Shown here piece by piece: positions 38,078-47,136 of a stretch of DNA of 64,000 nt. The DNA is from Helicobacter macacae MIT 99-5501 (GTDB lineage: Bacteria; Campylobacterota; Campylobacteria; Campylobacterales; Helicobacteraceae). Location: contig NZ_KI669455.1 in NCBI RefSeq assembly GCF_000507845.1, positions 129,441-193,440 of the forward strand. The letters are read 5' to 3'. Made by a program: the position numbers and the translations under genes. Position 1 is the first letter of the stretch. Each line of letters begins with the position of its first letter. The notes under the pieces were generated by a model. It saw only the letters and a program-made list of their open reading frames with translations. It ran no database searches and was not told the DNA's origin.

Positions 38078-39415
38078 ATGCCAAAACTAAAAACTTATGA
38101 TAATCTTATGCGACTTTTCAGCCTAAAAGAAGGCGAGTTCAAACTCCTAATCCTCTCTTTTAGCTTTATTTTTGTGCTTTTTAGCTCGTATGCCTTGCTT
38201 CGCCCTATCCGCGATGCGCTCGGGCTTAGTGGCGGAGATGATGAGCTAAAGTGGCTGTTTTTAGGCACTTTTTTGGCCACTATCGCTTCTTCACTCGCGC
38301 TTATGTGGCTTAGCACGCGCATAAAGAGGCGATTTTATATCGATTTTGTGTTGGTGTTTTTTGGGCTAAATCTGCTTATTTTTTATACTGCGATGAGCCT
38401 CATAGAGCCTCAAAGTAACGAGTTTATCTGGCTTTGTAGAATCTTTTATGTCTGGGTTAGTGTGTTTAATCTTTTTGTGTTCTCAAGCGCGTGGAGTTTG
38501 CTAAGCGATATTTTTAGCAAGGAGGCTTCCTTGCGACTTTTTGGGATTATCGCGGCGGGTGCGTCTTTAGGGAGTATCGCTGGCTCGGCAAGTGTGCGCT
38601 ATCTAGTCGAGCATATCGGCACGAGTAGCTTTATCCTTGCTTCTATGATTTTGCTCTGCCTTGCCCTTGCGCTAAAGCACGCGATGATAAGCGACATTTT
38701 TAAGCACGCACAAGTTGCACATTCTAGAAATCCTAAAACCCCTGAAACCGCCTCCCAAAATCCGCTTGAGAGGTTTGATAAAACCATAGGTGCGAAAAAC
38801 CCCTTTGTAGGATTTTCCCTCATCGCCAAATCGCCCTACTTACTCGCACTTTGCGCATTTGTGCTACTGCTTACCGCAGTTTCGACTTTTCTTTATATGG
38901 AGCAGATGCGCATCATCAAAGAGACATTTTCTAGCAGAGAGGAGCGTGTGGCGGTGTTTGCTACGATTGACTTAGTCGTGCAAAGCCTCTCACTCTTTAT
39001 CCAAATCTTTCTCACAGCAAAAATCGCCAAATTCTTTAGCCTAAGCGCACTTCTTAGCGCACTTGGCTTTGTGGTAAGCATAGGCTTTGTGGTGCTGTGC
39101 TTTACCCACCCCGCGTTTTTGCCCTTAGCAGTGGTTATGAGTATGCGCCGCGTGGGCGAATACGCGCTAGTGAAACCGGGACGCGAAATGCTCTTTGTCC
39201 CGCTAAGCAGCGATGAGAAATACAAGGTAAAAAACTTCATAGACACGGTGGTGTATCGCGGTGGAGACGCGCTAAGCGCGCAAGTAGAGAGCGCGTTATT
39301 TAGTCTAGGCATAAGCGTGGTGCTTTTGGTGGGAGCTGGGATTAGCTTTGTGTGGGGGATTTTGGGAGTGTTTCTAGGGAGGAAATACCAACAAAAAGAC
39401 GAACAAACAAGCTAG
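38078..39415 (+). CDS. NTP/NDP exchange-type (TlcA-like) transporter
   Basis: A 445-residue inner-membrane protein with about 11-12 helices. The opening (SFIFVLFSSYALLRPIRDALG) resembles bacterial members of the ATP/ADP translocase-like MFS branch, and ASVRYLVEHIG and RRVGEYALVKPGREMLFVPLS are typical later segments. These relatives occur in free-living bacteria, where nucleotide exchange is unproven, so the substrate is open. It follows the SMR pair at 30 bp and may be co-transcribed. Confidence 0.75.
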   Translation: MPKLKTYDNLMRLFSLKEGEFKLLILSFSFIFVLFSSYALLRPIRDALGLSGGDDELKWLFLGTFLATIASSLALMWLSTRIKRRFYIDFVLVFFGLNLLIFYTAMSLIEPQSNEFIWLCRIFYVWVSVFNLFVFSSAWSLLSDIFSKEASLRLFGIIAAGASLGSIAGSASVRYLVEHIGTSSFILASMILLCLALALKHAMISDIFKHAQVAHSRNPKTPETASQNPLERFDKTIGAKNPFVGFSLIAKSPYLLALCAFVLLLTAVSTFLYMEQMRIIKETFSSREERVAVFATIDLVVQSLSLFIQIFLTAKIAKFFSLSALLSALGFVVSIGFVVLCFTHPAFLPLAVVMSMRRVGEYALVKPGREMLFVPLSSDEKYKVKNFIDTVVYRGGDALSAQVESALFSLGISVVLLVGAGISFVWGILGVFLGRKYQQKDEQTS

Positions 39416-39472
39416 TAAAATGAGCAATAAATATGATTTTGTAATAGTGATTTTCTAAAGAAGCACTACTTT

Positions 39473-40966
39473 TTAGGCATTATATTTTTGCATTAGCATT
39501 TTTGCGCCTGCGCACCATAGGATTAGTCCAAGCATAGCCACTGTGCCTAAGAAAAGATACGCGTATAGGTAGCCATAAAATTGCGCGAAATATCCGCCAA
39601 TCCCGTTGCTTAGTGCCGCACCAAGTCCCCCGCAGGTAAGCACGAGCGCAAGCCCTGCGTTGATATGCCCGCTCCCACGAAGCATAAATGCCACGATGAC
39701 AGGGACGATTACGCCACTTACCCCCGCACCTATGCCATCTAAAATCTGTGTGAAAATCATTCCACCTATGCCTGCGAAGTTTGCCGCAATGCCTCCGCGA
39801 ATGATGAGTGCAAAAAAGCAGGCAAAAAAGAGCCAAAAATAGAGTTTAAATTCTGAATTATTATGCCTTTTTGGTTGCGCTGGCAAGGGATTTTGTGGCA
39901 GATTTTGTGTCGTATTTTGTGCTTGATTTTGCTGCGTGCTTTGCGCGAGATTTTGGGAGCTGTTTTTGTCATCTGTGTGGCTTTGCGCGTGGCTTTGATT
40001 CCCTACTGCGTGGTTTTCCACCGTGAGGTTTTCACTCGCGACATTTCCACCTGCAACATTTTCCTTTGCATTATCAGCTTGATTGCGTCCTAATGCCCTC
40101 CCGCAAGCAAATGCCACAAGTATCATCGTGCTTTGTGCGATAAGTATCGTAGCAGCCGCATAAGCCCCGCTTGAGTCAATGCCTAGCTTTTGCGCCCTTT
40201 GGCTTAGCAGTGGGAGCATTGCGGCGTTGCTTAGGTGGAAGCAAAACATTATCACGCTTAAAAACACCACGCGTTTATCGGCAAACAATGCCCAAATGCT
40301 TACGACTTTTCCCACTCCACTTTTCCTTGCCCCATTTTGCTTCGCGCCCTCTTGCCCAGCACCTTTTTGCTCTGCATAGTTTGCGCTCTCTCTTATCTCG
40401 CCTCGCGCGGTAAAATCATCGATACACTCGCTTCTAATAAGCCCTAGCACCACAAGCGAGCAGCCACCAAGTAGCGCGGTAATCACAAACACACTTGCTA
40501 TGCCAAAGTGCAGAGCAAGCACAAAGCTAAGAGCCGCACCAAATGCTGTGCCTGCGTGCTTGTAGGCTTCATTGCGAGCGCATTGAAGCGGGTAGTGCTT
40601 CACGCCGATGATTCCAAGCGTGAGCGCGGCAAAGGCAGGGGCTAAAAACACGCCACTAAGGGCGACTAGGCATTGTGCAAGGAGTGTAAAAATAAATGAG
40701 GGGAAAAAGTAATTCAGCGAGCAAAAAAGCATAATAAGCGTGATGAAAAGCGCGATGCACTCCTTTTTGCGCGTGGTTTTATCCACCAAAATCCCGCAAG
40801 GCACACCAAGAGCGAGCGCGATAATGTGGCTAATGGTCGAAATCAGCCCCACTTGAGCTTCGCCAAAGCCGTTTTGGAGTAAAAACACACCCAAAAATGG
40901 TCCCAAGCCATCGCGCACATCGGCTACAAAGAAATTTAGCCACGCTAAGAGATTGCTAGGATTCAT
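39473..40966 (-). CDS. Major facilitator superfamily transporter
   Basis: A 497-residue MFS permease with 12 predicted helices. The conserved loop 2-3 motif is seen as GILVDKTTRKKE (about residue 60). Between helices six to eight lies a long hydrophilic loop (about 290-345) made of repeated Asn, Gln, Ala and Ser words (NLAQST, NQAQNT, NLPQNP), which looks like low-complexity expansion. The second half begins again with FWLFFACFFALI. Substrate not predictable from the sequence. It faces the NTP/NDP-type transporter gene tail to tail. Confidence 0.82.
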   Translation of the reverse strand: MNPSNLLAWLNFFVADVRDGLGPFLGVFLLQNGFGEAQVGLISTISHIIALALGVPCGILVDKTTRKKECIALFITLIMLFCSLNYFFPSFIFTLLAQCLVALSGVFLAPAFAALTLGIIGVKHYPLQCARNEAYKHAGTAFGAALSFVLALHFGIASVFVITALLGGCSLVVLGLIRSECIDDFTARGEIRESANYAEQKGAGQEGAKQNGARKSGVGKVVSIWALFADKRVVFLSVIMFCFHLSNAAMLPLLSQRAQKLGIDSSGAYAAATILIAQSTMILVAFACGRALGRNQADNAKENVAGGNVASENLTVENHAVGNQSHAQSHTDDKNSSQNLAQSTQQNQAQNTTQNLPQNPLPAQPKRHNNSEFKLYFWLFFACFFALIIRGGIAANFAGIGGMIFTQILDGIGAGVSGVIVPVIVAFMLRGSGHINAGLALVLTCGGLGAALSNGIGGYFAQFYGYLYAYLFLGTVAMLGLILWCAGAKMLMQKYNA

Positions 40967-41159
40967 TGTGATTGCCTAGAGTGCGCACTTTTTAGAGTGC
41001 GCGGGGTTTGGCTCGCATTATTTGTCGCGTAGGATTTTGCATTTGCGTGTGGGTTTGGTGCGCAGAATTTGGTGCGTAAGATTTTAGGTTTGTTCTTTTT
41101 TATGCTTGGATTTGCGTGTGGAAACTTCATATTTTACCTTTTATTTTACATTCAAAACT

Positions 41160-42125
41160 TTAAGCACTAAATAGCGAATTTTGTGCCACACTTTTTGCCA
41201 AGTCAAAATTGCTGATAAGCAGCTCCTTGCCCTTTGGGGCGTTTGTCTGCTTAAAGTTATTCATTCCGTATTGCAAGCTCCACTCCTTTAGGCAAAAATC
41301 CTTATACAAATCGCGGATAAACGCGCTATCATCATAAGTAAGCAAGAATTTGTGCTTGGTGGATTTTAGCATTTCGCACAGCTCGCAGTGATTAAATGTG
41401 GTATGCAAAATGCCCTTTTTGCCATAGAGTTTTGATTTGCTAGCACTAAAGTATGGCGGGTCTAAAAAGAGGAAAACGCTTTTTTCATCGCTCTTTTTGT
41501 CGCCGTTTTTGCCCTGAATTGTATCGCTTGCTTTTGGGATATTTTCTATGCTTTTATCCAACGATTCCTCGCTCAAAAACTCCTCACACAAAGATTTTTC
41601 GCCCAAAAACTCCTTATAATCGCCACTAAAAAACGCAAAATTCCCCAAAATCTTACTCGTTGTCTCTAGTCGCTCTATGCTACTTGGCGTAAATCTGCTC
41701 TCATAAGATTTCTGCGAATACCCGCCACTATCCACCACGCCAGAGAATGTAATGCGATTGAGGATAAAAAAGTCAATCCCGCGCGTAAGCTCATCTAGCT
41801 CATCATTGCGCCGAGAGAGGATAAATTTATACAGCTCCTTGCCCTCTGCAAAGCGGTTTTTTAACTTCAAGATTCCCGAGATTAGCCCCGCGCAATCCCT
41901 CTGCAAACTTTGCCAAAAGCAAAACAGCTCATAATTTAAGTCGTTTGCATAGATTTTTGTTTTGCTGTGATTTTGCGCGACATAGAGTCCAAGCGAACCA
42001 CCGCCAAAAAAGGGCTCTCTAAACTCATCTATGTCCTTTGGCAAAAATTGAGAGAGGAATTTAAGCGCACGGGATTTGCCACCGGGGTAGCGCAAAGGGG
42101 ATTTGATGAGTTTTGCTTCATTCAT
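41160..42125 (-). CDS. D12-class (Dam-like) DNA adenine methyltransferase, orphan
   Basis: A 321-residue alpha-class N6-adenine methyltransferase. SPLRYPGGKSRALKFL (motif X), FREPFFGGGSLGLY (motif I) and FLFLDPPYFS (motif IV, DPPY) are in the expected order. A Lys/Ser/Glu-rich insert (about 180-220) precedes motif IV. I start at the ATG at 42125 (MNEAKLIKSPL), since the 20 residues before it are not conserved in style. No restriction nuclease gene lies beside it, so it may be a solitary regulator-type methyltransferase or a remnant of a split system. Confidence 0.88.
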   Translation of the reverse strand: MNEAKLIKSPLRYPGGKSRALKFLSQFLPKDIDEFREPFFGGGSLGLYVAQNHSKTKIYANDLNYELFCFWQSLQRDCAGLISGILKLKNRFAEGKELYKFILSRRNDELDELTRGIDFFILNRITFSGVVDSGGYSQKSYESRFTPSSIERLETTSKILGNFAFFSGDYKEFLGEKSLCEEFLSEESLDKSIENIPKASDTIQGKNGDKKSDEKSVFLFLDPPYFSASKSKLYGKKGILHTTFNHCELCEMLKSTKHKFLLTYDDSAFIRDLYKDFCLKEWSLQYGMNNFKQTNAPKGKELLISNFDLAKSVAQNSLFSA

Positions 42126-42330
42126 TACGCATCTTTTGTGCTGTGGTAGGCAAATGCAGTGCATTCCAAATCCTCGCGCCAGCATTTTTTGTAAGAAAAA
42201 TTTGTGATTTTGCCAAAAAGCATTTAAGTTCCCCTAAATATTTCAAAAATAGCCAACCACAATAGCCAATTTGCACCCCCCAACGCTACACACAATATTT
42301 ATAGACTAGGCTAAATCGCATAGTTTCGCG

Positions 42331-42801
42331 CTACTTTCGTAGCTCGGTATAAATGCGCTCTATCCTTTGCGCTTCTTGCTTGTCGCGTAGCTCGCGCTCA
42401 TCTTGGTTATTTCTCACGATAGCCTGCTCGTTTTTAAATATCTCATCAAGCAGTCTTTGCGCAGCTTGCGTGTCATTCCCCGCTTTTGCGTGGTGGAGTC
42501 GCACTTGGAGGATACGCTTTTGTAGCTCTAGTTTGTCGCGCTCATCGCGGTATTTTTGCGTGGCTTTGTGAAGCGACTCTTTGGAATCTGACTCGATTTG
42601 CAAGGCTTTGATTTGGGCTTGCTCGCTTGCGTTTGCAAAGATTTCGGGGGCTATGCCTTTGATATGTGGCAGCTCACCTTGCAATGCACCTTTTGCGTCC
42701 TTTGGTGGCTTATGCTCGTGGGGTTTGGCAAGCGCGTTTGTGGCAATCCCTGCGCAAAAAAGCGCGGATACAACGGCGATAGTAGCGATAAAACTTCTCA
42801 T
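42331..42801 (-). CDS. Periplasmic helical protein, Spy/CpxP-like in style
   Basis: A 156-residue protein with a Sec signal peptide (MRSFIATIAVVSALFCAGIATNALA). The mature part is His-rich at its start (KPHEHKPP) and then wholly helical and charged, with the repeated style of periplasmic heavy-metal sensor or Spy-like chaperone proteins (EIFANASEQAQIKALQIE, RDKLELQKRILQVRLHHAKAG). I do not see the LTxxQ motif of true Spy/CpxP proteins, so the link is tentative. The ATG follows AAGGAGTGC. Monocistronic. Confidence 0.6.
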   Translation of the reverse strand: MRSFIATIAVVSALFCAGIATNALAKPHEHKPPKDAKGALQGELPHIKGIAPEIFANASEQAQIKALQIESDSKESLHKATQKYRDERDKLELQKRILQVRLHHAKAGNDTQAAQRLLDEIFKNEQAIVRNNQDERELRDKQEAQRIERIYTELRK

Positions 42802-42979
42802 AGAGCACTCCTTAAAATGTGATAAAACACCATTTTAGCACAAGATAATCCAAAAACCACAACGGCAAAATTTGAGATAGGCAGATTTTCCTAGCCCTAT
42901 CAACCTCGCCCTTTGTTTGCTCGCACATTTTGTGATTTTGCCAATGCTCTATCAACCTCACCCAGCACTTACCCAAAAT

Positions 42980-44143
42980 CTACTCTATCACCTTTGCCCT
43001 ATACGCGATAAGCCCCAAAACACTTACCACCACGCCCACAAGCAGTAGCAAGTGCAACGCCTGCGCGAAGCTCTCAAAATAGTCGTGCATAAGCCCTATG
43101 ATAAAGGGCGCAGTGCTAGCGATGAGGTAGCCAAAGCCCTGCGCCATAGCAGAGAGCTTGGAAGCGATGAGGGAGTTCGCGCTTTTGGTGGAGATAAACA
43201 GCAGAGCGATTGCAAACACGCCACCCATAGGGATTCCTATGCAAATCGCCCCGATGACAACGCCGATTCTAGAATCTAGATAGATAAGGCAGGCAAATCC
43301 CACCACATATAGCCCGCACAAGCACGCCATATACACCGCGCGGTAAGCATTCCTAAGCTTGCCCAAAATCACAGGTCCCACAAACCCTATCGGCACGGCT
43401 ATGGCTTGAGCTAGGAGCAATATACTTGCGCCAAACTCGCTTCCATAGCCCATTTCGCTAACGATGAGTGCGAGCCACGCAAACATAGAGTATGCCACAA
43501 AACTTTGCGCCCCCATAAACGCCGTGATTTTCCACGCACTTGGCTGGGTGAAAACATTAATTTTGCTTTTTTGCCTTTTTATCGTGCGAAGTATCCTGCC
43601 GTTGCGCATTTGGGGGATATATACGACAAAAGCTAGCAGGGCAAAAGGTAGCCACACAAGCAGTGAATACTGTAAGCCTAGCAGTGATAAAAGTGGCAGG
43701 GCAAGCAGTATCCCAAAAATGCCAGAGAGGTTTAGCACGAGGCTATACGCACCCATCATAGTAGCGATTTTGTGCGGGAACTTTTCTTTGACAAAGCTAG
43801 GCAATAGCACATTTGCAATGGCTATGCCACTCCCTAGCAAAGCCATTCCCACAAAAAGCCCAGCACTTCCCCCAAAGCTACGATACACTTCCCCCACAAT
43901 GATAAGCACAATCCCAACGACAATCGCACGCATAGGCGTGAAATACGCCACCAAAAAGCTCACACTCCCAAATGCAATCAGCGGCAGCGAAGTCAAAAGC
44001 CCACCAAGCGCGGAATTTATGCTATAAGCATTTTTGATAGGCTCTATAATTGGTCCTAGCGAAGTGATAGGGGCACGCAGATTTAGCGTGAGCGCGACTA
44101 AAAATATGACATTTAGCCAAAAAATCTTTTCACTTGCTTTCAT
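42980..44143 (-). CDS. CynX/NimT-family MFS transporter
   Basis: A 387-residue permease with 12 helices. The opening, LNLRAPITSLGPIIEPIKNAYS (about residues 20-42), is the signature start of the CynX/NimT group, whose characterised members move cyanate or nitroimidazole-type compounds. GLLTSLPLIAFGSVSFLVAYF and the second-half ICIGIPMGGVFAIALLFIS also fit. No cyanase gene is nearby, so the substrate is open. Confidence 0.82.
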   Translation of the reverse strand: MKASEKIFWLNVIFLVALTLNLRAPITSLGPIIEPIKNAYSINSALGGLLTSLPLIAFGSVSFLVAYFTPMRAIVVGIVLIIVGEVYRSFGGSAGLFVGMALLGSGIAIANVLLPSFVKEKFPHKIATMMGAYSLVLNLSGIFGILLALPLLSLLGLQYSLLVWLPFALLAFVVYIPQMRNGRILRTIKRQKSKINVFTQPSAWKITAFMGAQSFVAYSMFAWLALIVSEMGYGSEFGASILLLAQAIAVPIGFVGPVILGKLRNAYRAVYMACLCGLYVVGFACLIYLDSRIGVVIGAICIGIPMGGVFAIALLFISTKSANSLIASKLSAMAQGFGYLIASTAPFIIGLMHDYFESFAQALHLLLLVGVVVSVLGLIAYRAKVIE

Positions 44144-44468
44144 CTCTCCTGCCTATATTTGCTTGCATTTGCCTGCGCTTGCCCCGTGTTTGTTTTTGCG
44201 TTTGCCCGCGCTTGCGTTTGCTTGCAATCTTGCACGCGCTTTTGTGCTTGTGCTTTAAGCATCAAATAGCATTAAATTTGCGTAAAAATTATAATTCCCT
44301 TAAGATAATAACTCCCCGCGCACATAACGATTTGTGATTTTGCAAATTTTATCAAAGGCTTTTTTGCTTTGCAAAGGGCTTTTAGAGAGATTTTACTTGG
44401 TTTAAGCTCGCCCTTAAACGCACTTAGATTAACCAAAGTGCGTTTTGTTCGCGTTTTTGTGCTTATCC
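44144..44468. other. Intergenic region with TTTGC-type tandem words
   Basis: About 325 bases. 44155-44240 holds a degenerate tandem array of TTGC words (TTTGCTTGCA, TTTGCCTGCG, CTTGCCC). No gene is supported. A hairpin at 44416-44445 lies near the right end. Confidence 0.5.
44416..44445. terminator. Hairpin after the ureohydrolase gene
   Basis: AAACGCACTT and AAGTGCGTTT form a perfect ten-base stem around a ten-base loop, 23 bases beyond the stop of the leftward ureohydrolase gene. The T-run on that strand is short, so it is a modest terminator candidate. Confidence 0.45.
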
Positions 44469-45509
44469 CTACTCTTTAATAAGTGGCAGATTTTTTAGCA
44501 TTGCTTTTAGTTGCAATTCCGCTTTTGGCAAATGCTCCGCGATTGTAAGCCCCACGACTTCAGCATTTTGGCTAAGCGCGTTTATTGCATTTAGCACACT
44601 TGCCACATTCAAGATTCCAGAATCCCCAACCGCGACATAGAGTTCCTTTGGATTTAGCACATCTAAATCAAGGTGGATTAGCACCTTTGTTATCCTGCGC
44701 TCCTTTAGCCACGCACTCATCGCACTTAGTGCCTTTGCTTCATTGTCCGCTATGTCTTTGCCAGAGATTGAGTGCGCTCCTAGATTTTCGCGCCGTGCGT
44801 TGTAATGCTCCGCTTCATTAGAATGTAGCCCGATAAAAAGGACATTTTGAGGCTTGATATACGCAGGAAGCGCAAAATCGCTCTTTAGGCTCTCATCGCC
44901 CACAATCGCGCTCACCGCCATAGCGTGATAGCCTTTGTAAAAATCATCATTTGCCACACCCAAATCAGGATGCGCATCAATCCAAATAAGCGCGACATTT
45001 TCGCCCTGCTTAGCATATTTATCGGCTAGATAGCCAAATGGTGCGATACTTGTGGCGCATTCCCCGCCAAGTGTTAGGATTTTGGCAGGACTTTTTTCAC
45101 TTAAAATCTTTAGCGCGGCTTTGTGCTGGGAGAGTAAAATCTCTTTGTCAATCACGCCACCTTGCACGATTCGCCCACCATTTGAATCCACTCTAAAATC
45201 CTTTGAAATATCCACAAACGCGGTGTTTTTATCAAGGCTTGGGTTTATATCGCGTGTCAGCAAATCTAAAATCTGTGCGCCCAAAATATACCCACGCGCC
45301 GCTTCATTTGGCTCTAAATCTTTAAAAAAGCCCACTATATCGCCACCCTGCCATTGCGGGAAAATGAGTTTAAGTGTTTGATTTGGCATTGTTTGCTCCT
45401 TTGATACTTCTTTGGCATTTTGGCTTGAATCACAGCCGCTTATAAGCGCGCACAAGCCAAGCACAGCAACAAGACAAGCAAAAAATCTTAGCATTTTCAT
45501 TCTTTGCAT
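44469..45509 (-). CDS. Arginase-family ureohydrolase lipoprotein
   Basis: A 346-residue ureohydrolase-fold protein with an N-terminal lipoprotein signal (LCALISGCDSS, Cys about residue 26), so it is probably exported and lipid-anchored. Arginases and agmatinases are normally cytosolic. Manganese-site motifs are partly kept: IDAHPDLG (DAHxD) and HLDLDVLNP (DxD). The first motif reads GGEC instead of GGDH, replacing one His ligand by Cys. That could alter or abolish binuclear metal binding. Start ATG at 45509 follows AAGGAGCG; an upstream in-frame ATG is less likely. Substrate unknown. Confidence 0.8.
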   Translation of the reverse strand: MQRMKMLRFFACLVAVLGLCALISGCDSSQNAKEVSKEQTMPNQTLKLIFPQWQGGDIVGFFKDLEPNEAARGYILGAQILDLLTRDINPSLDKNTAFVDISKDFRVDSNGGRIVQGGVIDKEILLSQHKAALKILSEKSPAKILTLGGECATSIAPFGYLADKYAKQGENVALIWIDAHPDLGVANDDFYKGYHAMAVSAIVGDESLKSDFALPAYIKPQNVLFIGLHSNEAEHYNARRENLGAHSISGKDIADNEAKALSAMSAWLKERRITKVLIHLDLDVLNPKELYVAVGDSGILNVASVLNAINALSQNAEVVGLTIAEHLPKAELQLKAMLKNLPLIKE

Positions 45510-45555
45510 TTTCGCGCTCCTTATATTTTTGGCGGAATTGTAGTGCAAATATTTT

Positions 45556-46772
45556 TATTTAGCGATTAAATATTCATACTTTATTCATATTTTTCATTTT
45601 TATTTCACACTATCACATTATACTACTGTGCTTATGAAAATCCTAAAGGAGTTCAAAATGAAGTATTTCGTTGCAGTATTTTTAGGAATCTTTTTAGCTC
45701 AAAGTTCAGCATTTGGCGCAAAAGCAGAGAGTGAGCATCCGCCACTTTCAGAGGATACCAAAAAGGCAATCGCGCAGTATAAACGCGCACCAAGCGAGGC
45801 AAATAAGCAAAATCTACTAAATGCGCTAAACAAAAGCTATGATGCTGTAATCGCGCAGAAAAAGGAAAAACTTGCGCAACGCGAAAAAGAGAGAGATAAA
45901 AATATAGATTTGTGGCTAAATGGCGTAAAAAGGGGCAAAAATCCACCTTTTATGAATCTGCAAACAGATAATAACAAAGGCAATGAGCGACAAATCGTAG
46001 CAAAAGCGATAAGTGCTTACAATCAAAACAAATCTGCACAAAATGAGAGTGCGTTAAGAGAGGCTTTGAGTGCATATTATGAGGCGTTTTTAGAGGAGCA
46101 ACGCGCACATATCAAAGAGACAGAGGATTTGCGAAGTGAGCGAATCGCTATGAGTTTTGAGCGATTTAGTAGCGATAGATTCGCCCTATCGCCCAAAGGC
46201 GAGGCAAATAAAAGTGCCAATCGCCTAAGTGTCGATGAAGTTTTGGCAGAAATCATCGCAAACTATATCAATGTCGGCGCGGAAATGCTCCCTGTGAATC
46301 CAGAAAGCAGAGTGCGTGAGCGAAAATTTAACGCCCAAATCAATGACGCGCAAAAAGCCTACTTGCAAGATAAATCCGCGCAAAATAAAGCAAAACTGCG
46401 CGAAGCGATTGCGGAGGCTTATAATGCCGCGCTTATGGCAAGAGTGCAAAGCGTAAAAAGTGCGCAAAGTAAAGGCACTAAAGGCGGGGCAAAACTGCTA
46501 GATAAAATGACAGATAACGCGTTTTTGGAGGAGCAATTTAGCGAACTCACTACGCAGCGCAATCTCTATGGGCGAATCGATAGGATTGTTTCCTTTGGGG
46601 GCAATACCGCTGATGAATGGACGCCTCGCCAAAAGCAAGATAGCCTAAATCTATCCACCGCGCTAAAAAGTGGCGACAAAAATGCCACTACGCGCGAGTT
46701 TAACGCGCTGTATGACAAAATGCTAAAGGCGCAAGATTCGCACTTACAAGCGACAAAGCAACGACTAGATTT
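45556..46772 (+). repeat. 1217-bp direct repeat, copy 2
   Basis: Matches 25773-26989. Its first bases (ATTTAGCGATTAA) repeat the last codons and stop of the EptA-like gene although no such gene precedes it here, which shows that the sequence came from the copy 1 locus. Confidence 0.92.
45619..45624 (+). promoter_or_regulatory. TATACT box of the repeated secreted-protein gene (copy 2)
   Basis: The same promoter as at 25836, carried inside the duplicated block, 34 bases before the ATG. Confidence 0.5.
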
Positions 46773-46866
46773 GCTCATCGATGAATGTTTGGATTCGCTC
46801 ACCAAAGAAACGCCTACGCAAAATCACGCACCCAAAAAATCGCCTAAAAATAGTGCTTTACGATAG
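45658..46866 (+). CDS. Secreted helical-repeat protein of unknown function (copy 2)
   Basis: About 402 residues, identical to the protein at 25875-27026 for roughly 380 residues (same signal peptide, same three helical repeat units). It then diverges into a longer Lys/Pro-rich end (DSLTKETPTQNHAP, SPKNSALR). The break in identity falls mid-gene. Downstream, the lipoprotein genes of the two loci are clearly related but diverged, so the gene pair may be an older duplication with its first gene recently homogenised. Function unknown. Confidence 0.75.
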   Translation: MKYFVAVFLGIFLAQSSAFGAKAESEHPPLSEDTKKAIAQYKRAPSEANKQNLLNALNKSYDAVIAQKKEKLAQREKERDKNIDLWLNGVKRGKNPPFMNLQTDNNKGNERQIVAKAISAYNQNKSAQNESALREALSAYYEAFLEEQRAHIKETEDLRSERIAMSFERFSSDRFALSPKGEANKSANRLSVDEVLAEIIANYINVGAEMLPVNPESRVRERKFNAQINDAQKAYLQDKSAQNKAKLREAIAEAYNAALMARVQSVKSAQSKGTKGGAKLLDKMTDNAFLEEQFSELTTQRNLYGRIDRIVSFGGNTADEWTPRQKQDSLNLSTALKSGDKNATTREFNALYDKMLKAQDSHLQATKQRLDLLIDECLDSLTKETPTQNHAPKKSPKNSALR

Positions 46867-46888
46867 TGTAAAATAAGGTAGGCGTGAA

Positions 46889-47071
46889 ATGTGGCAAAGA
46901 ATTAGTGTGTTTGGCAAAGTCGCACTTGGCGTGATGATGGGATTTACCTTAAGCATTGCGCTAAGTGGCTGTGGCGCGAGTGTGGCGGAAAAAGTGGTGA
47001 TAAAAGAATCCGTAGTTATCCCGCAAAAACACAAAAAACATCGCCACCATAGGCATTATCATAGGTTTTAA
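46889..47071 (+). CDS. Small His-rich lipoprotein (copy 2)
   Basis: A 60-residue protein: signal helix (GKVALGVMMGFTLSIAL), lipobox LSGCGAS (Cys about residue 28), then a tail rich in Lys and His (HKKHRHHRHYHRF). It has the same plan and position as the lipoprotein at 27061-27240. The His cluster suggests envelope metal binding, by inference. It starts 22 bp after the secreted repeat protein; GTAGGCG precedes the ATG. Confidence 0.7.
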   Translation: MWQRISVFGKVALGVMMGFTLSIALSGCGASVAEKVVIKESVVIPQKHKKHRHHRHYHRF

Positions 47072-47136
47072 ATTTGTGCGAATTTTTATTATGTGGCTTT
47101 AAATTTTTATAAACCTTTTAAAATTACTCAAGGTGT

